IMG/VR virus record: IMGVR_UViG_3300032309_000565
Location: 1-24,663 of that record
Source of the DNA: a virus
Strand: one strand, 5' to 3'
Length of the DNA stretch: 24,663 nt
A model generated the notes under the pieces. That model did no database searches, was not told the DNA's origin, and saw nothing but the letters and a program-made list of their open reading frames with translations. Shown one piece after another: positions 9,195 to 16,637 of this stretch. Each line of letters begins with the position of its first letter. Within the stretch, counting starts at the first letter, position 1. Position numbers and translations under genes: made by a program.

Positions 9195-9697
9195 AGTTTT
9201 TCTCCTTCAATTCCAACCAAGTCATTAACAGACGCTATTAAGCCTAAATCACCATAATTTGGGGCTATAACTTCATCTTCAATTTTGTCTAAATTCTCTT
9301 CGCCTACATAGGCAGTTAAATGTATAGTTGTCCAAATAGTATCTTCGTGGGCATATACGGCTCTTTTTAGTCCGACTTCAGATACAAATGTACAAGGTCC
9401 TTCTAATTCTTTCTTACCAAATTCGGTAAACACCGTAACTTTTCCCTTGGAGATGATGTTAAGGTGCTGGTGCTTATGTATTTTACCTATAACTAAGCTT
9501 CCTTTGCGTAAAAGTATTTCTCTCGCATAGGTGCAGCATCCGTACTTTTCATCTACTGGAGAGAAGTAATGCTTTAAAGGGCTGTCGTCAGGCACTATTT
9601 CTCCTGATGCAATCCCGTCTTTAAGGCCCCGCTCAACAGCTAAAACGTCCTGTCTGAACTTTACCTTCTCTGTGCTGTTTTGTATAGCGTTTGTCAT
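9191..9697 (-). CDS. Cupin-fold protein, 168 residues
   Basis: Residues 70-125 look like a cupin barrel: GKIHKHQHLNIISKGKVTVF gives H74, H76 and H78 as likely metal ligands, followed by the Gly of motif 1, and AVYAHEDT supplies H117 in the motif 2 position. The usual Glu of motif 1 is not obvious. Residues 15-60 form a helical N-terminal extension with two adjacent cysteines (C54, C55). Cupins bind a metal and may be enzymes, isomerases or simple sensors; the substrate cannot be read from the sequence. It starts directly after the stop of the small fibre-like gene (no gap) and overlaps the next gene by four bases. It sits among structural genes, so it could modify a virion component or be carried in the particle. 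Confidence 0.75.
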   Translation of the reverse strand: MTNAIQNSTEKVKFRQDVLAVERGLKDGIASGEIVPDDSPLKHYFSPVDEKYGCCTYAREILLRKGSLVIGKIHKHQHLNIISKGKVTVFTEFGKKELEGPCTFVSEVGLKRAVYAHEDTIWTTIHLTAYVGEENLDKIEDEVIAPNYGDLGLIASVNDLVGIEGEKL

Positions 9698-9979
9698 TTA
9701 AACCACTGTTCCAGCAGCGTTAATCCAGTTTGTTCCGTTCCAGTAAATTGGCCTGCCAATAGTCGTATCAAAGTAATACTGTCCTACCTCTAGCCGCTCG
9801 GTTGGTCTGTTTGCTGTAGTACCAGAAGCAGGGATTGTGACACTCTGGGTAAAGTTGTCAATCTGGTTAAAATATAAACGCAAGGCGTTATTAAGCTGGT
9901 CAATGTAGCGCTGGTCATAAACAATCGGCGCAACCAGTAAATTGGGTGCTTTAGAGGGGCGGAGTGGGGTAACAGCCAT
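9698..9979 (-). CDS. Small fibre/tail-associated protein, 93 residues
   Basis: The protein has a helical N-terminal half (residues 20-42, IDQLNNALRLYFNQIDNF) and a C-terminal segment GQYYFDTTIGRPIYWNGTNW (residues 67-86). That segment, 'YFDTT-G-PIYWNGT-W', is a motif I associate with the ends of phage tail spikes and fibre-associated proteins. It may trimerise and cap or anchor the nozzle encoded just upstream. Its start codon shares one base with the stop of the nozzle gene (TAATG), implying coupled translation. No named family is claimed. Confidence 0.75.
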   Translation of the reverse strand: MAVTPLRPSKAPNLLVAPIVYDQRYIDQLNNALRLYFNQIDNFTQSVTIPASGTTANRPTERLEVGQYYFDTTIGRPIYWNGTNWINAAGTVV

Positions 9980-12183
9980 TAACGTCTACCATCATTTCTA
10001 ATGTCAATCCGTGGGCTACCTAACTGCCAAGCTACGCCTAAGTCGGTAGACGTAATTCTAAATGCCATCTGGCGTCCACGAAGGCGGGTATATACCTGCC
10101 CATCAAATAACTGCACGTCATAATTCCGTTGACCTGTGTAGTTCTGGTCGCTTTGCACATCGGGCGAATCCGCTAATCCATAAGGGGCACCAGAGTTTCT
10201 ACGGGGGCGAACCGTCATAGTGACTTTGGGTTCATTTACATTAGAACCGTTAAACGTAATGTCTGGCAGGATGCGCCATACAAAGCCAAAGTTGTGCCCG
10301 TCACCAATGTCAAAGTCAGACGACTGGATATACGACTCAATCGGTGCTGGGGTTAACCCTGATACATCATCTACGTTGGCTTCATGGTACAGGATACGGC
10401 TGTCTGTTGGGTAGGCAGCCATTGGGAACTGACGTAGTGGGGAATCAAGCCAAGCAGTTCTGTTCATTGTGCCGTACGACCATACCCGCTCGAGGTAGTT
10501 GTAAATGATGTACTTATCAATCGTATTACTGTTTTCAGAGCAATAGAACCACCATACCTCGCTGTACGCTTCGTTTGAGCCAGCAAACATTTGGAACGCT
10601 TGATCCCTATTAATATCTTCAAATACATACTTCCAAAGCGAGCAAGGCAGGGTTTCTACACGACCTGTGTATGAGAAGAACTTATCTACACCCATCCAGT
10701 AAGTTACGTTATTAATCGTGATTGCGGCATTTGGTGACATGATGGAGATGTTGTCTTGCAACAACTGAAAGCCCCAAACATAAGGTGGCCCTAAGTACTG
10801 CATAGAGTAAATAGCGGCATCAGACCAAACCAGAATCTCTTGGCGGGTAGATTCCGCACACATAATGAACGAGCCGATGTTAAGGCGGTATTCGCCTGAC
10901 TGATTTGTAACGGCTGGAACCCAGTCAAATGGGTTTTCTTGGTCAGACCAGCGCACTAAAAGAGGGTCAAATGTTGTATTAGCGTCACCTGGATCATATG
11001 GATTAGATCCAAAAGCAATAGCAAAACGCTGAACTACCCCTGCCAGAATTTGATTTGTTCTATTTGGTACAAACTGCCCCGCAAAACCTGCATTGGTTGA
11101 AACGGTATTTAACAAAACTGCCCGTTCTGTAACGCCAAGAGTTGCATCCCAGTAATAAATAGCGCCGCCACGAGGGGCAATAAGCAGGTCTTCACCAAAG
11201 TTGTCATTAGTCCAAAGACGTAACTGCTGACCAATACCCACAGCAGCGGCAGTGCCCCAACCACGGAATGGAGCTACGGGGGTTGAAACTACAACGGTTC
11301 CACCAGTTGGGCCGTTATTAGAAGTCGTATACGTAGTAGACCCAATAACCGTTGAGAAGGTGTAAGCATTGGCGTTCACTACAGTAATCGGAAACGCCTT
11401 AATAAATGGGGTAGACGCTATACCGCAGACGTTACCAGATATGCTGTTGAAATAAACTGCGTTGCCGTTGGATAAGCCGTGAGCAGTTTGCGTTACGGTT
11501 ACGCTAGTACCAGGACTTGTACAAGTAAATGGGTTGGTAAGTGACGTTTGAATATAAGTAGGCCAAGCACCAGCACCCCACCCAGTGCCTACAACGAATG
11601 TATCTAAACCAGTATTAATCTGAAAGGCTACATTTATGGTATTGCCTCCACCAGCAGTTACTGTGGTGTTGGCTGTATTTGCAACTACAAACGAAAACCT
11701 AGTGGTATCAATATAAGTAATCTGGTGCTCTTGGTTAATATCCGCAGCTGTAATCGTACCAATAGCATTAGCGCCAGTAATGGTTACAAAGTCATTAGTC
11801 AGGCCGCCGTAGTTGGGGATAGTTAATGTAACTACATTAGAGCCGTTGCTAGTAGCAATGCAGTTAACCGTGTTTGGGGTGGAGGCTGCGGTAAAAGTAA
11901 CACGGATAGGCGTAACGTCATTGTACGCACCACCTTCCTCAATATAGTATTTTAGGTTAGTTCCAACCCCTAAAAGGTTAGATCCGTCCAAAGTAATCCA
12001 GTTCCACAAAATACGGCAAACACCCATAAACGTGTCATTGGATAAGCGGATCCAGCCGCCAATCTTTTCAGGAAAACCAGAACGAAAACGCACCTTGTCG
12101 CAGGCGTACCAACCCCCTTCGTTACTGTAATCAGTACCTTCTCTGTTAACACCTGGACGAAACTGTAATTTCTGTAATGGCAT
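9979..12183 (-). CDS. Tail nozzle/hub protein (P22 gp10-like or T7 gp12-like), 734 residues
   Basis: The start (MPLQKLQFRPGVNREGT, then GGWYACDKVRFRSGFPEKIGGW) and the many Trp/Tyr-rich beta strands are typical of phage nozzle or tail stabilisation proteins, which form the lower end of a short tail. The C-terminal half (residues about 330-734) is a beta-propeller-like run with QEILVWSDAAIYSMQY, VDKFFSYTGR and YIIYNYLERVWSYG. Between residues about 95 and 300 lie two extra beta modules related to each other: one around SNVVTLTIPNYGGLTND, one around TSVTVTQTAHGLSNGNAVYF; they look like decoration inserted in the propeller. Identification rests on recognition of the N-terminal signature and topology. 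It follows the lysozyme gene after five bases and shares one base with the next gene. Confidence 0.8.
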   Translation of the reverse strand: MPLQKLQFRPGVNREGTDYSNEGGWYACDKVRFRSGFPEKIGGWIRLSNDTFMGVCRILWNWITLDGSNLLGVGTNLKYYIEEGGAYNDVTPIRVTFTAASTPNTVNCIATSNGSNVVTLTIPNYGGLTNDFVTITGANAIGTITAADINQEHQITYIDTTRFSFVVANTANTTVTAGGGNTINVAFQINTGLDTFVVGTGWGAGAWPTYIQTSLTNPFTCTSPGTSVTVTQTAHGLSNGNAVYFNSISGNVCGIASTPFIKAFPITVVNANAYTFSTVIGSTTYTTSNNGPTGGTVVVSTPVAPFRGWGTAAAVGIGQQLRLWTNDNFGEDLLIAPRGGAIYYWDATLGVTERAVLLNTVSTNAGFAGQFVPNRTNQILAGVVQRFAIAFGSNPYDPGDANTTFDPLLVRWSDQENPFDWVPAVTNQSGEYRLNIGSFIMCAESTRQEILVWSDAAIYSMQYLGPPYVWGFQLLQDNISIMSPNAAITINNVTYWMGVDKFFSYTGRVETLPCSLWKYVFEDINRDQAFQMFAGSNEAYSEVWWFYCSENSNTIDKYIIYNYLERVWSYGTMNRTAWLDSPLRQFPMAAYPTDSRILYHEANVDDVSGLTPAPIESYIQSSDFDIGDGHNFGFVWRILPDITFNGSNVNEPKVTMTVRPRRNSGAPYGLADSPDVQSDQNYTGQRNYDVQLFDGQVYTRLRGRQMAFRITSTDLGVAWQLGSPRIDIRNDGRR

Positions 12184-12188
12184 GGGGT

Positions 12189-12707
12189 TTACCCTAACAT
12201 TTTGAGTGCTTCTTCTTTGACCTCGGCAACACGCCTCGACCAGCCCTTACCAAAGGTTTCAAAGGTCTTAAGTGATTGTAAGAACTCTAGCCGTTTTGCG
12301 CAATACAGTTCTACTAGTCTAGCTGGGTCTTCTTCGGCCTTTTTTACGGCTGCCAGAGTAGCAGGGCCAAAACCACCATCAACAGTAACCCCAACACACG
12401 ACTGCAAAAACTTAATGGCACGACCTGGGCCTGAGTTAACAGCGACATCGAAAACGCAGTAATCAACCCCAGCCACAAGATCATCAGCTCGGCAAGCATC
12501 CCAGTATTTCCTCTTGTATAAAGGCTTAACCATTATCGGTGTCAAAGCCCGCATCTCTTTTTCAGAAACAGGTCTGCCTAGCCATTCTTCCCAAACCCGC
12601 TGTGTAACCCCTAAATTAGTGCGCCCCCCAGGATCTTTTGGGTGGTCAACGTAGCCTCCCTCGTGCTTAAGGATTAACTCAAAGCAAGTATCAAAGTTGC
12701 TCGTCAT
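12189..12707 (-). CDS. Endolysin, GH108-type lysozyme with peptidoglycan-binding end, 172 residues
   Basis: The protein hydrolyses the glycan strands of peptidoglycan to release progeny. Residues 10-35 hold the family signature: KHEGGYVDHPKDPGG then TNLGVT, with E16 in KHEGGY as the expected catalytic acid. The rest of the catalytic domain has YKRKYWDACRADDL and FDVAVNSGPGRA, and the C-terminal part (residues about 95-170, SCVGVTVDGGFGPATLAAV) matches the small peptidoglycan-binding domain that usually accompanies GH108. Length is normal. I see no signal peptide or N-terminal anchor, so export should depend on the holin, whose gene overlaps this one by four bases (ATGA). Confidence 0.93.
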   Translation of the reverse strand: MTSNFDTCFELILKHEGGYVDHPKDPGGRTNLGVTQRVWEEWLGRPVSEKEMRALTPIMVKPLYKRKYWDACRADDLVAGVDYCVFDVAVNSGPGRAIKFLQSCVGVTVDGGFGPATLAAVKKAEEDPARLVELYCAKRLEFLQSLKTFETFGKGWSRRVAEVKEEALKMLG

Positions 12708-13072
12708 TTCTTAAGGTTTGCCATGATGCGTGTACCAAACAGGAATCCAAACGCAATGTTGGCGGCTTCTATGCCAATTCGCTGAATCTCTGGCGCAACA
12801 GGTAAAAACAATGTGCCTATGCCTACGACAATTACAAACAATGCCCCTAAATAACGGCTAGATGCCCTTAAATCAACTACCCATTGACTAGGTGAACCGT
12901 ATGGGTTGTCCAGCGTAGCAAGGGCTTGTAGCTTGTTTATTTCGTTATTGTCTAACTTAATTTGCTCATCAACAGAGACAGGTTTTACACCGCCCGTAAC
13001 CATTCCAATAAGGGATTTGATGCCGTCAATACCTACTGGGACTAAAGCACCAATAATGGTTTCTAAAATCAT
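12704..13072 (-). CDS. Holin (3TM/gene-transfer-release type), 122 residues
   Basis: This is a membrane protein expected to permeabilise the inner membrane for lysis. Residues 2-27 form a hydrophobic, amphipathic N-terminal segment; residues about 74-92 (YLGALFVIVVGIGTLFL) and about 97-117 (IGIEAANIAFGFLFGTRI) are clear membrane segments, and a short basic end (NLKK) follows. The charged middle contains SQWVVDLRASSRY, typical of the 3TM holins. Direct coupling to the endolysin (ATGA overlap) supports the role. The start shares one base with the stop of the zinc-ribbon gene upstream (TAATG). Confidence 0.85.
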   Translation of the reverse strand: MILETIIGALVPVGIDGIKSLIGMVTGGVKPVSVDEQIKLDNNEINKLQALATLDNPYGSPSQWVVDLRASSRYLGALFVIVVGIGTLFLPVAPEIQRIGIEAANIAFGFLFGTRIMANLKK

Positions 13073-13281
13073 TACATTACTCCGCCACCAGAAAACAGGT
13101 GTGCTACTACAATAGATACGTGCTGCTCAGGCTTCTCTAAGGAATGCCCACAGTCACCGCATACTTTCATGGCTAGTTCGGTTTCGTCTACGTCACGACT
13201 GCAATTAGGGCAGTATATTTCTACCGTATGGCGTGGCTTAAATTCGCCGTCTTCTATCGAGTCTTGGATTGTTTTAATCAT
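13072..13281 (-). CDS. Small zinc-ribbon protein, 69 residues
   Basis: Four cysteines in two knuckles, CPNC (C24, C27) and CGDC (C41, C44), predict one bound zinc. The N-terminus is acidic, the C-terminus hydrophobic (VSIVVAHLF, residues 55-63). It sits first in the lysis group, sharing one base with the holin start, with an AAGGA site 5 bases before its own ATG. The function is unknown; an expression regulator or a lysis accessory are both possible. Confidence 0.75.
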   Translation of the reverse strand: MIKTIQDSIEDGEFKPRHTVEIYCPNCSRDVDETELAMKVCGDCGHSLEKPEQHVSIVVAHLFSGGGVM

Positions 13282-13289
13282 AGTAGTCC

Positions 13290-14303
13290 TTAGTTTTTCT
13301 GAGCAATAATTAAATCAACATACTTAATAGCAAGATCAACAGTACCTGATCCTGAACTAAAACTAAACGGGTGAGTGTGGCTACCGCCCCCGCCAGTGGC
13401 GTTGGTTGGTGAAGTTCCAATAGGAGTAGCGCTACCAGCATTTCCAAAACGAATTCCTGGAGCTCCTGGACCTCCAAACGCATTAATAGTGTGGTCATGA
13501 GAAGGAATCTGAGGGGTGCTTAATGTGGTTGCGCCAGCTGAACCCGAAACAGAAGAAACAGTAACTGACGTAGAAGAACTAAACGCACTAGTAAAGTTTA
13601 AAGAACCGCCAGAACCTACACTGCCACTAACTAATCTAAATCCAGCATTATCTACGCTAGTGCTTTTAGTCCAACCAGTTGGCGCCGCTGTTTGATTAAA
13701 CGTCATGCGGGTACCAGACGCAAAATCCGCAGCACTAGAAACCCAAGTAGTGCCGTTCGAAGTAAGCGCATTACCAGACGTACCAGGAGCTACAAAATTA
13801 ACACTAGAAGTGCCATTCCCAAGAATTACGTTATTAGCAGTTAATGTGCTTTGTCCTGTACCACCTCCAGAAACCCCTAAAACAGCACCGTTTACAAAAG
13901 CACCTGACGCTGCAATAAAATTAGTTCCGTCGCAGTAGACCCAAACAGTAGTGCCATTAGGAACAGATACTGAAGATCCACTAGCCGCACGAATATTAAT
14001 GGCAAAACCGCCAACCGTACTGTTTTTAACCACATAAAGTTTTTCAGCTAATGGAGCAATAATATCTCGCACTGCAGCATTTGTACCACCAACCACTAAA
14101 ACAGCGTTTCTAGCCTCATCTGACACACCGTTAAAGTTAGTTAGGGTGTAGTTTGCGTCTGCCATGGTAATGTTTACCACGCCTGTAATAGCCTGTTCTA
14201 AAAGAGTGCCTAGGTTTGTATTGGTAGTTTGGCCCCAAATACCAGACTGTTCGCCGTCGCCAATAAGCTCTATGCGTAGTGTTGGTGAGAATGTACTTGC
14301 CAT
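13290..14303 (-). CDS. Second tail fibre/receptor-binding protein, 337 residues
   Basis: The N-terminus (residues 1-130) is a virion-anchoring type I recognise from short phage fibres: ELIGDGEQSGIWGQTTNTN, then a beta-rich part with VPNGTTVWVYCDGTNF. A thin linker with GVSGGGTGQSTLTANNVILG leads to a C-terminal tip (about residues 200-337) that carries IPSHDHTI and GSHTHPFSF, the histidine-x-histidine motifs of T4 gp37-like and collar-like tips, where metal is bound along a trimer. The tip is nearly the same as that of the 1347-residue fibre. It binds the host surface, presumably as a trimer. AAGGA sits six bases before the ATG. Receptor is unknown. Confidence 0.85.
   Translation of the reverse strand: MASTFSPTLRIELIGDGEQSGIWGQTTNTNLGTLLEQAITGVVNITMADANYTLTNFNGVSDEARNAVLVVGGTNAAVRDIIAPLAEKLYVVKNSTVGGFAINIRAASGSSVSVPNGTTVWVYCDGTNFIAASGAFVNGAVLGVSGGGTGQSTLTANNVILGNGTSSVNFVAPGTSGNALTSNGTTWVSSAADFASGTRMTFNQTAAPTGWTKSTSVDNAGFRLVSGSVGSGGSLNFTSAFSSSTSVTVSSVSGSAGATTLSTPQIPSHDHTINAFGGPGAPGIRFGNAGSATPIGTSPTNATGGGGSHTHPFSFSSGSGTVDLAIKYVDLIIAQKN
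13441..13483 (-). repeat. Direct repeat shared by the two fibre tips, copy 1
   Basis: These 43 bases are identical to 18136-18178. They encode the FGGPGAPGIRFGN part of the fibre tip. The surrounding 100 or so bases are also similar, with scattered mismatches, so this is the best-conserved core of a longer duplicated tip. Confidence 0.9.
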
Positions 14304-14312
14304 AACCTGTCC

Positions 14313-15629
14313 TTAATTATCAAAGCCCGAAGGCACTAATACTTTTGTCCAATTTGGCGTCTGGCTTGGGTTTATCTCGCTCCATGCCGATACCTGAGTT
14401 GGGTTAATTTCTTGCCAATCTGGGGTCTGATCCGTATCAATATTACCCCAAACGTTAACTACCTTAAGTTTAACAACTGCCTTGACTCCTGTCACTAAAA
14501 CTGTTGCAGTGCCAAATACGGTTACATCGCCTATTCTGCCTATGGCCTGGGTGCCCGTTACAAATACATCTGCGTTTGCTTTTGCTTCTACATTGCCAAT
14601 CCTGCCTACTGCCTGAACGCCAGTTAAATCTACTACGGCTGTTCCCGTTACGTTTACATTCCCAAGGCTCCCTACAGCATATACCCCAGTAACTAGAATA
14701 GTGATACTGTTAGCAATATCTACATTATCGATGCGCCCAACAGACTGAACCCCAGTCACATCAACCGTTATGCCGCCTGTAACCCCAACGTCACCGATTA
14801 CACCAATTGCATTAACGCCAGTTAGGTTTACTACCGCACCGCCAGTAACGTCTACGTTACCAAGCCTTCCTACAGCGCTTACACCAGCCAAATCAACTAC
14901 TGTGCCAGCCTGAACCGTGACATTTCCAATACGGCCTACGGCAAAAACTCCAGTTAAATCAACAACTGCGCCTGACTGAACTTCTACGTTACCTATACGC
15001 CCTACGGCGGATACACCCGTTAAATTAACTACGGCGCCAGCAGTTACGGTTACATTTCCGACCCTACCAACAGTCTGAACACCTGTTAAATCAACCGTTA
15101 CGCCACCAGAGAAAGCAACATCGCCAATTCTGCCTACGGTAGTTACGCCCGTCAGGCTTACCGTTACACCACCAGAGAACGCTACATCGCCAACTCGCCC
15201 TACAGCGGATACACCCGTTAAATTAACTACGGCGCCAGCAGTTACGGTTACATTTCCGACCCTACCAACCGCATTTACGCCCGTTAAATTAACTACTGCA
15301 CTAGCTTGGGTATGAACAGTACCAACCCGTCCAACAGCGTTTACGCCAGTTAAAGTGGTATTAGAAGCTGCCTTAACATCAACAGTGCCAACCCTACCTA
15401 CTGTCGTAACACCTGTTACAGCGGTATTAGAAGCTGCTACAACCGTTACAGTACCAACCCTGCCTACTGCATTAACGCCTGTTACCGCAAGAATCTGGTC
15501 GGTGACAAAACTAACTGTACCAACTACACCAACAGCTGTTACGCCAGTTAACTGTACTGAAATACCTTCACTAGTCTCGCCAGTATCAGCAAACGGCGCC
15601 GCTGCGTAGGGCGAAAAGCCAAAAGTCAT
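14313..15629 (-). CDS. Tandem 22-residue beta-repeat protein, probable fibre-associated virion protein, 438 residues
   Basis: Residues 26-397 consist of seventeen 22-residue repeats with the core LTGVxAVGRVGNVTVTAGAVV, where V, G and I/V positions recur with exact spacing. Such a pattern predicts a beta-solenoid or stacked beta-arch rod. The 20-residue N-terminus (GFSPYAAAPFADTG) may anchor it; the C-terminus repeats the phrase W-x-EINP-x-Q-x-x-x-W (WQEINPTQVSAW, WSEINPSQTPNW). Repeats 1-16 are regular, and repeat 17 is degenerate (KAVVKLKVV). No enzyme signature is present. It lies between a 2OG-oxygenase gene and the second fibre gene, with 8- and 9-base gaps, so an adhesion-apparatus or decoration role is inferred. 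I cannot name the family. Confidence 0.8.
   Translation of the reverse strand: MTFGFSPYAAAPFADTGETSEGISVQLTGVTAVGVVGTVSFVTDQILAVTGVNAVGRVGTVTVVAASNTAVTGVTTVGRVGTVDVKAASNTTLTGVNAVGRVGTVHTQASAVVNLTGVNAVGRVGNVTVTAGAVVNLTGVSAVGRVGDVAFSGGVTVSLTGVTTVGRIGDVAFSGGVTVDLTGVQTVGRVGNVTVTAGAVVNLTGVSAVGRIGNVEVQSGAVVDLTGVFAVGRIGNVTVQAGTVVDLAGVSAVGRLGNVDVTGGAVVNLTGVNAIGVIGDVGVTGGITVDVTGVQSVGRIDNVDIANSITILVTGVYAVGSLGNVNVTGTAVVDLTGVQAVGRIGNVEAKANADVFVTGTQAIGRIGDVTVFGTATVLVTGVKAVVKLKVVNVWGNIDTDQTPDWQEINPTQVSAWSEINPSQTPNWTKVLVPSGFDN
15007..15071 (-). repeat. 65-base exact direct repeat, distal copy
   Basis: Identical to 15205-15269, offset 198 bases (three repeat units). It spans the junction of repeat units 8 and 9. 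Exact identity against the diverged background marks a recent three-unit duplication or gene conversion. Confidence 0.9.
15205..15269 (-). repeat. 65-base exact direct repeat, proximal copy
   Basis: Identical to 15007-15071. It spans the junction of units 5 and 6. Flanking bases differ on both sides, so the identity is confined to about one unit. Confidence 0.9.
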
Positions 15630-15637
15630 ATCTTAGC

Positions 15638-16195
15638 CTATACAAACCAAGTTACTATAGAATACCGTGTACCGCTAGTCACAGGCATAATTTCGTGAGG
15701 GTACATAAAGTTAGAAGGAAACATCAGAGCATCTCCTTTTTTTAATTTGTATACGAGCTCACGCCCAAAAAAAGCAAGCTCCCCGCCTTCGTAATCATCA
15801 TTTAACGCAAAAGAGCAAGATATCTCACGTGGTCGTTCTTTAAACGAGTCTGTATGTGGTGTATAAAATTGACCAACTTCATATTTTAGTAGATCATATC
15901 CAGTATCTTCTCTAGTGTTACAAGTTGGGTATTTTTGTTTATACTGCTTTATTACATTAGCAGCAGCAATATATAAATAAGAATCTAATTCTTTTCTTAT
16001 TTTATGGTTTTTATTAATTATGTCGTTGTACGAAATACCAACTATTGAACACTGTCTTTCAGCATCTGTTTTTCCAGCTGCTGTAATTGCTTGAGTCCAC
16101 GAATCACAATTTTTATACTCGTTAAGCACAGCAGCACATAATGCTGGTGTAACAGCATTAGGAATAATAACAATGTAGTCTGATAATTGATTCAT
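15638..16195 (-). CDS. 2-oxoglutarate/Fe(II)-dependent dioxygenase, prolyl-4-hydroxylase type, 185 residues
   Basis: The protein has the double-stranded beta-helix motifs of the family: H114-T-D116 (FYTPHTDSF) and H167 (MYPHEIMPV) for iron, and R177 ten residues later (GTRYSIVTWF) for the 2-oxoglutarate carboxylate. The strand EGGELAFFG before KKGDALMFP is also typical of P4H-like enzymes. It probably hydroxylates a protein or small molecule using 2-oxoglutarate and oxygen. Many aquatic phages carry such genes, with unknown substrates. It overlaps the cupin gene start by four bases (ATGA) and lies just before the 22-residue repeat protein gene; a virion fibre or host surface substrate is inference. 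Confidence 0.9.
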   Translation of the reverse strand: MNQLSDYIVIIPNAVTPALCAAVLNEYKNCDSWTQAITAAGKTDAERQCSIVGISYNDIINKNHKIRKELDSYLYIAAANVIKQYKQKYPTCNTREDTGYDLLKYEVGQFYTPHTDSFKERPREISCSFALNDDYEGGELAFFGRELVYKLKKGDALMFPSNFMYPHEIMPVTSGTRYSIVTWFV

Positions 16196-16635
16196 TCTAT
16201 TTTTGTTACATCTATTTTGCCGCTAGATTCAGTGCTTGGATTTTTAACAACATTTTGATTTTGCCCATTGTAGTTCTCAGGAGGGCCCCACCAATGACAA
16301 ACTTCATAAGGAATCATTACACCGTCTGGAAACATAGATGGATCAGCAATATCTTCAATACGTTCCCCAGTCCGCATGGCGTGTATACAATAAGCAACCG
16401 TATTGTTTTCTAAAGCGGTAAAAGCGTGTTCCGCATCTTTTTTAATGAATATCATGTGCGGTGCATTAAAAATGGTTTCTTTGTCATTAACAACGCACTT
16501 AACTGAACCAGCTGCTAAAAGTGTCAAATGGTCAAAAGAATGAGTATGGGTATGCTCAGTATCGCCCGCATTTTTAAAGTGCATCATACGGCTATATAAG
16601 TTAGACACACAACCAATTTTTACCTCGAGCGACAT
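16192..16635 (-). CDS. Cupin-fold protein, 147 residues
   Basis: Residues 24-46 (GDTEHTHTHSFDHLTLLAAG) match cupin motif 1 with H28, H30, H32 as possible ligands, Asp35 where Glu is usual and Gly43 closing the turn. APHMIFIKKDAEHAF (residues 58-72) matches motif 2 with H70. The C-terminal third (CHWWGPPENYNGQNQNV) is outside the barrel and polar. It differs in sequence from the cupin at 9191-9697, so these are not recent duplicates. It is placed between two 2OG-oxygenases, two bases after the first, which suggests a shared pathway. Substrate unknown. Confidence 0.82.
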   Translation of the reverse strand: MSLEVKIGCVSNLYSRMMHFKNAGDTEHTHTHSFDHLTLLAAGSVKCVVNDKETIFNAPHMIFIKKDAEHAFTALENNTVAYCIHAMRTGERIEDIADPSMFPDGVMIPYEVCHWWGPPENYNGQNQNVVKNPSTESSGKIDVTKIE

Positions 16636-16637
16636 TT

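Larger units (their letters stand above)
14439..15554 (-). repeat. Array of seventeen 66-base (22-residue) repeats
   Basis: The coding repeat of the 438-residue protein. Unit length is constant at 66 bases, so copy number can change without a frameshift. Most units differ at synonymous and some nonsynonymous sites, but a 65-base stretch is exactly duplicated three units apart. Confidence 0.93.

Noticed and set aside
14439-15554. Regular 66-base repeats that could be read as a CRISPR-like or satellite array
   Set aside because: The repeats are in frame, gap-free and encode a regular 22-residue protein unit; there are no unique spacers, palindromic repeat or cas genes.
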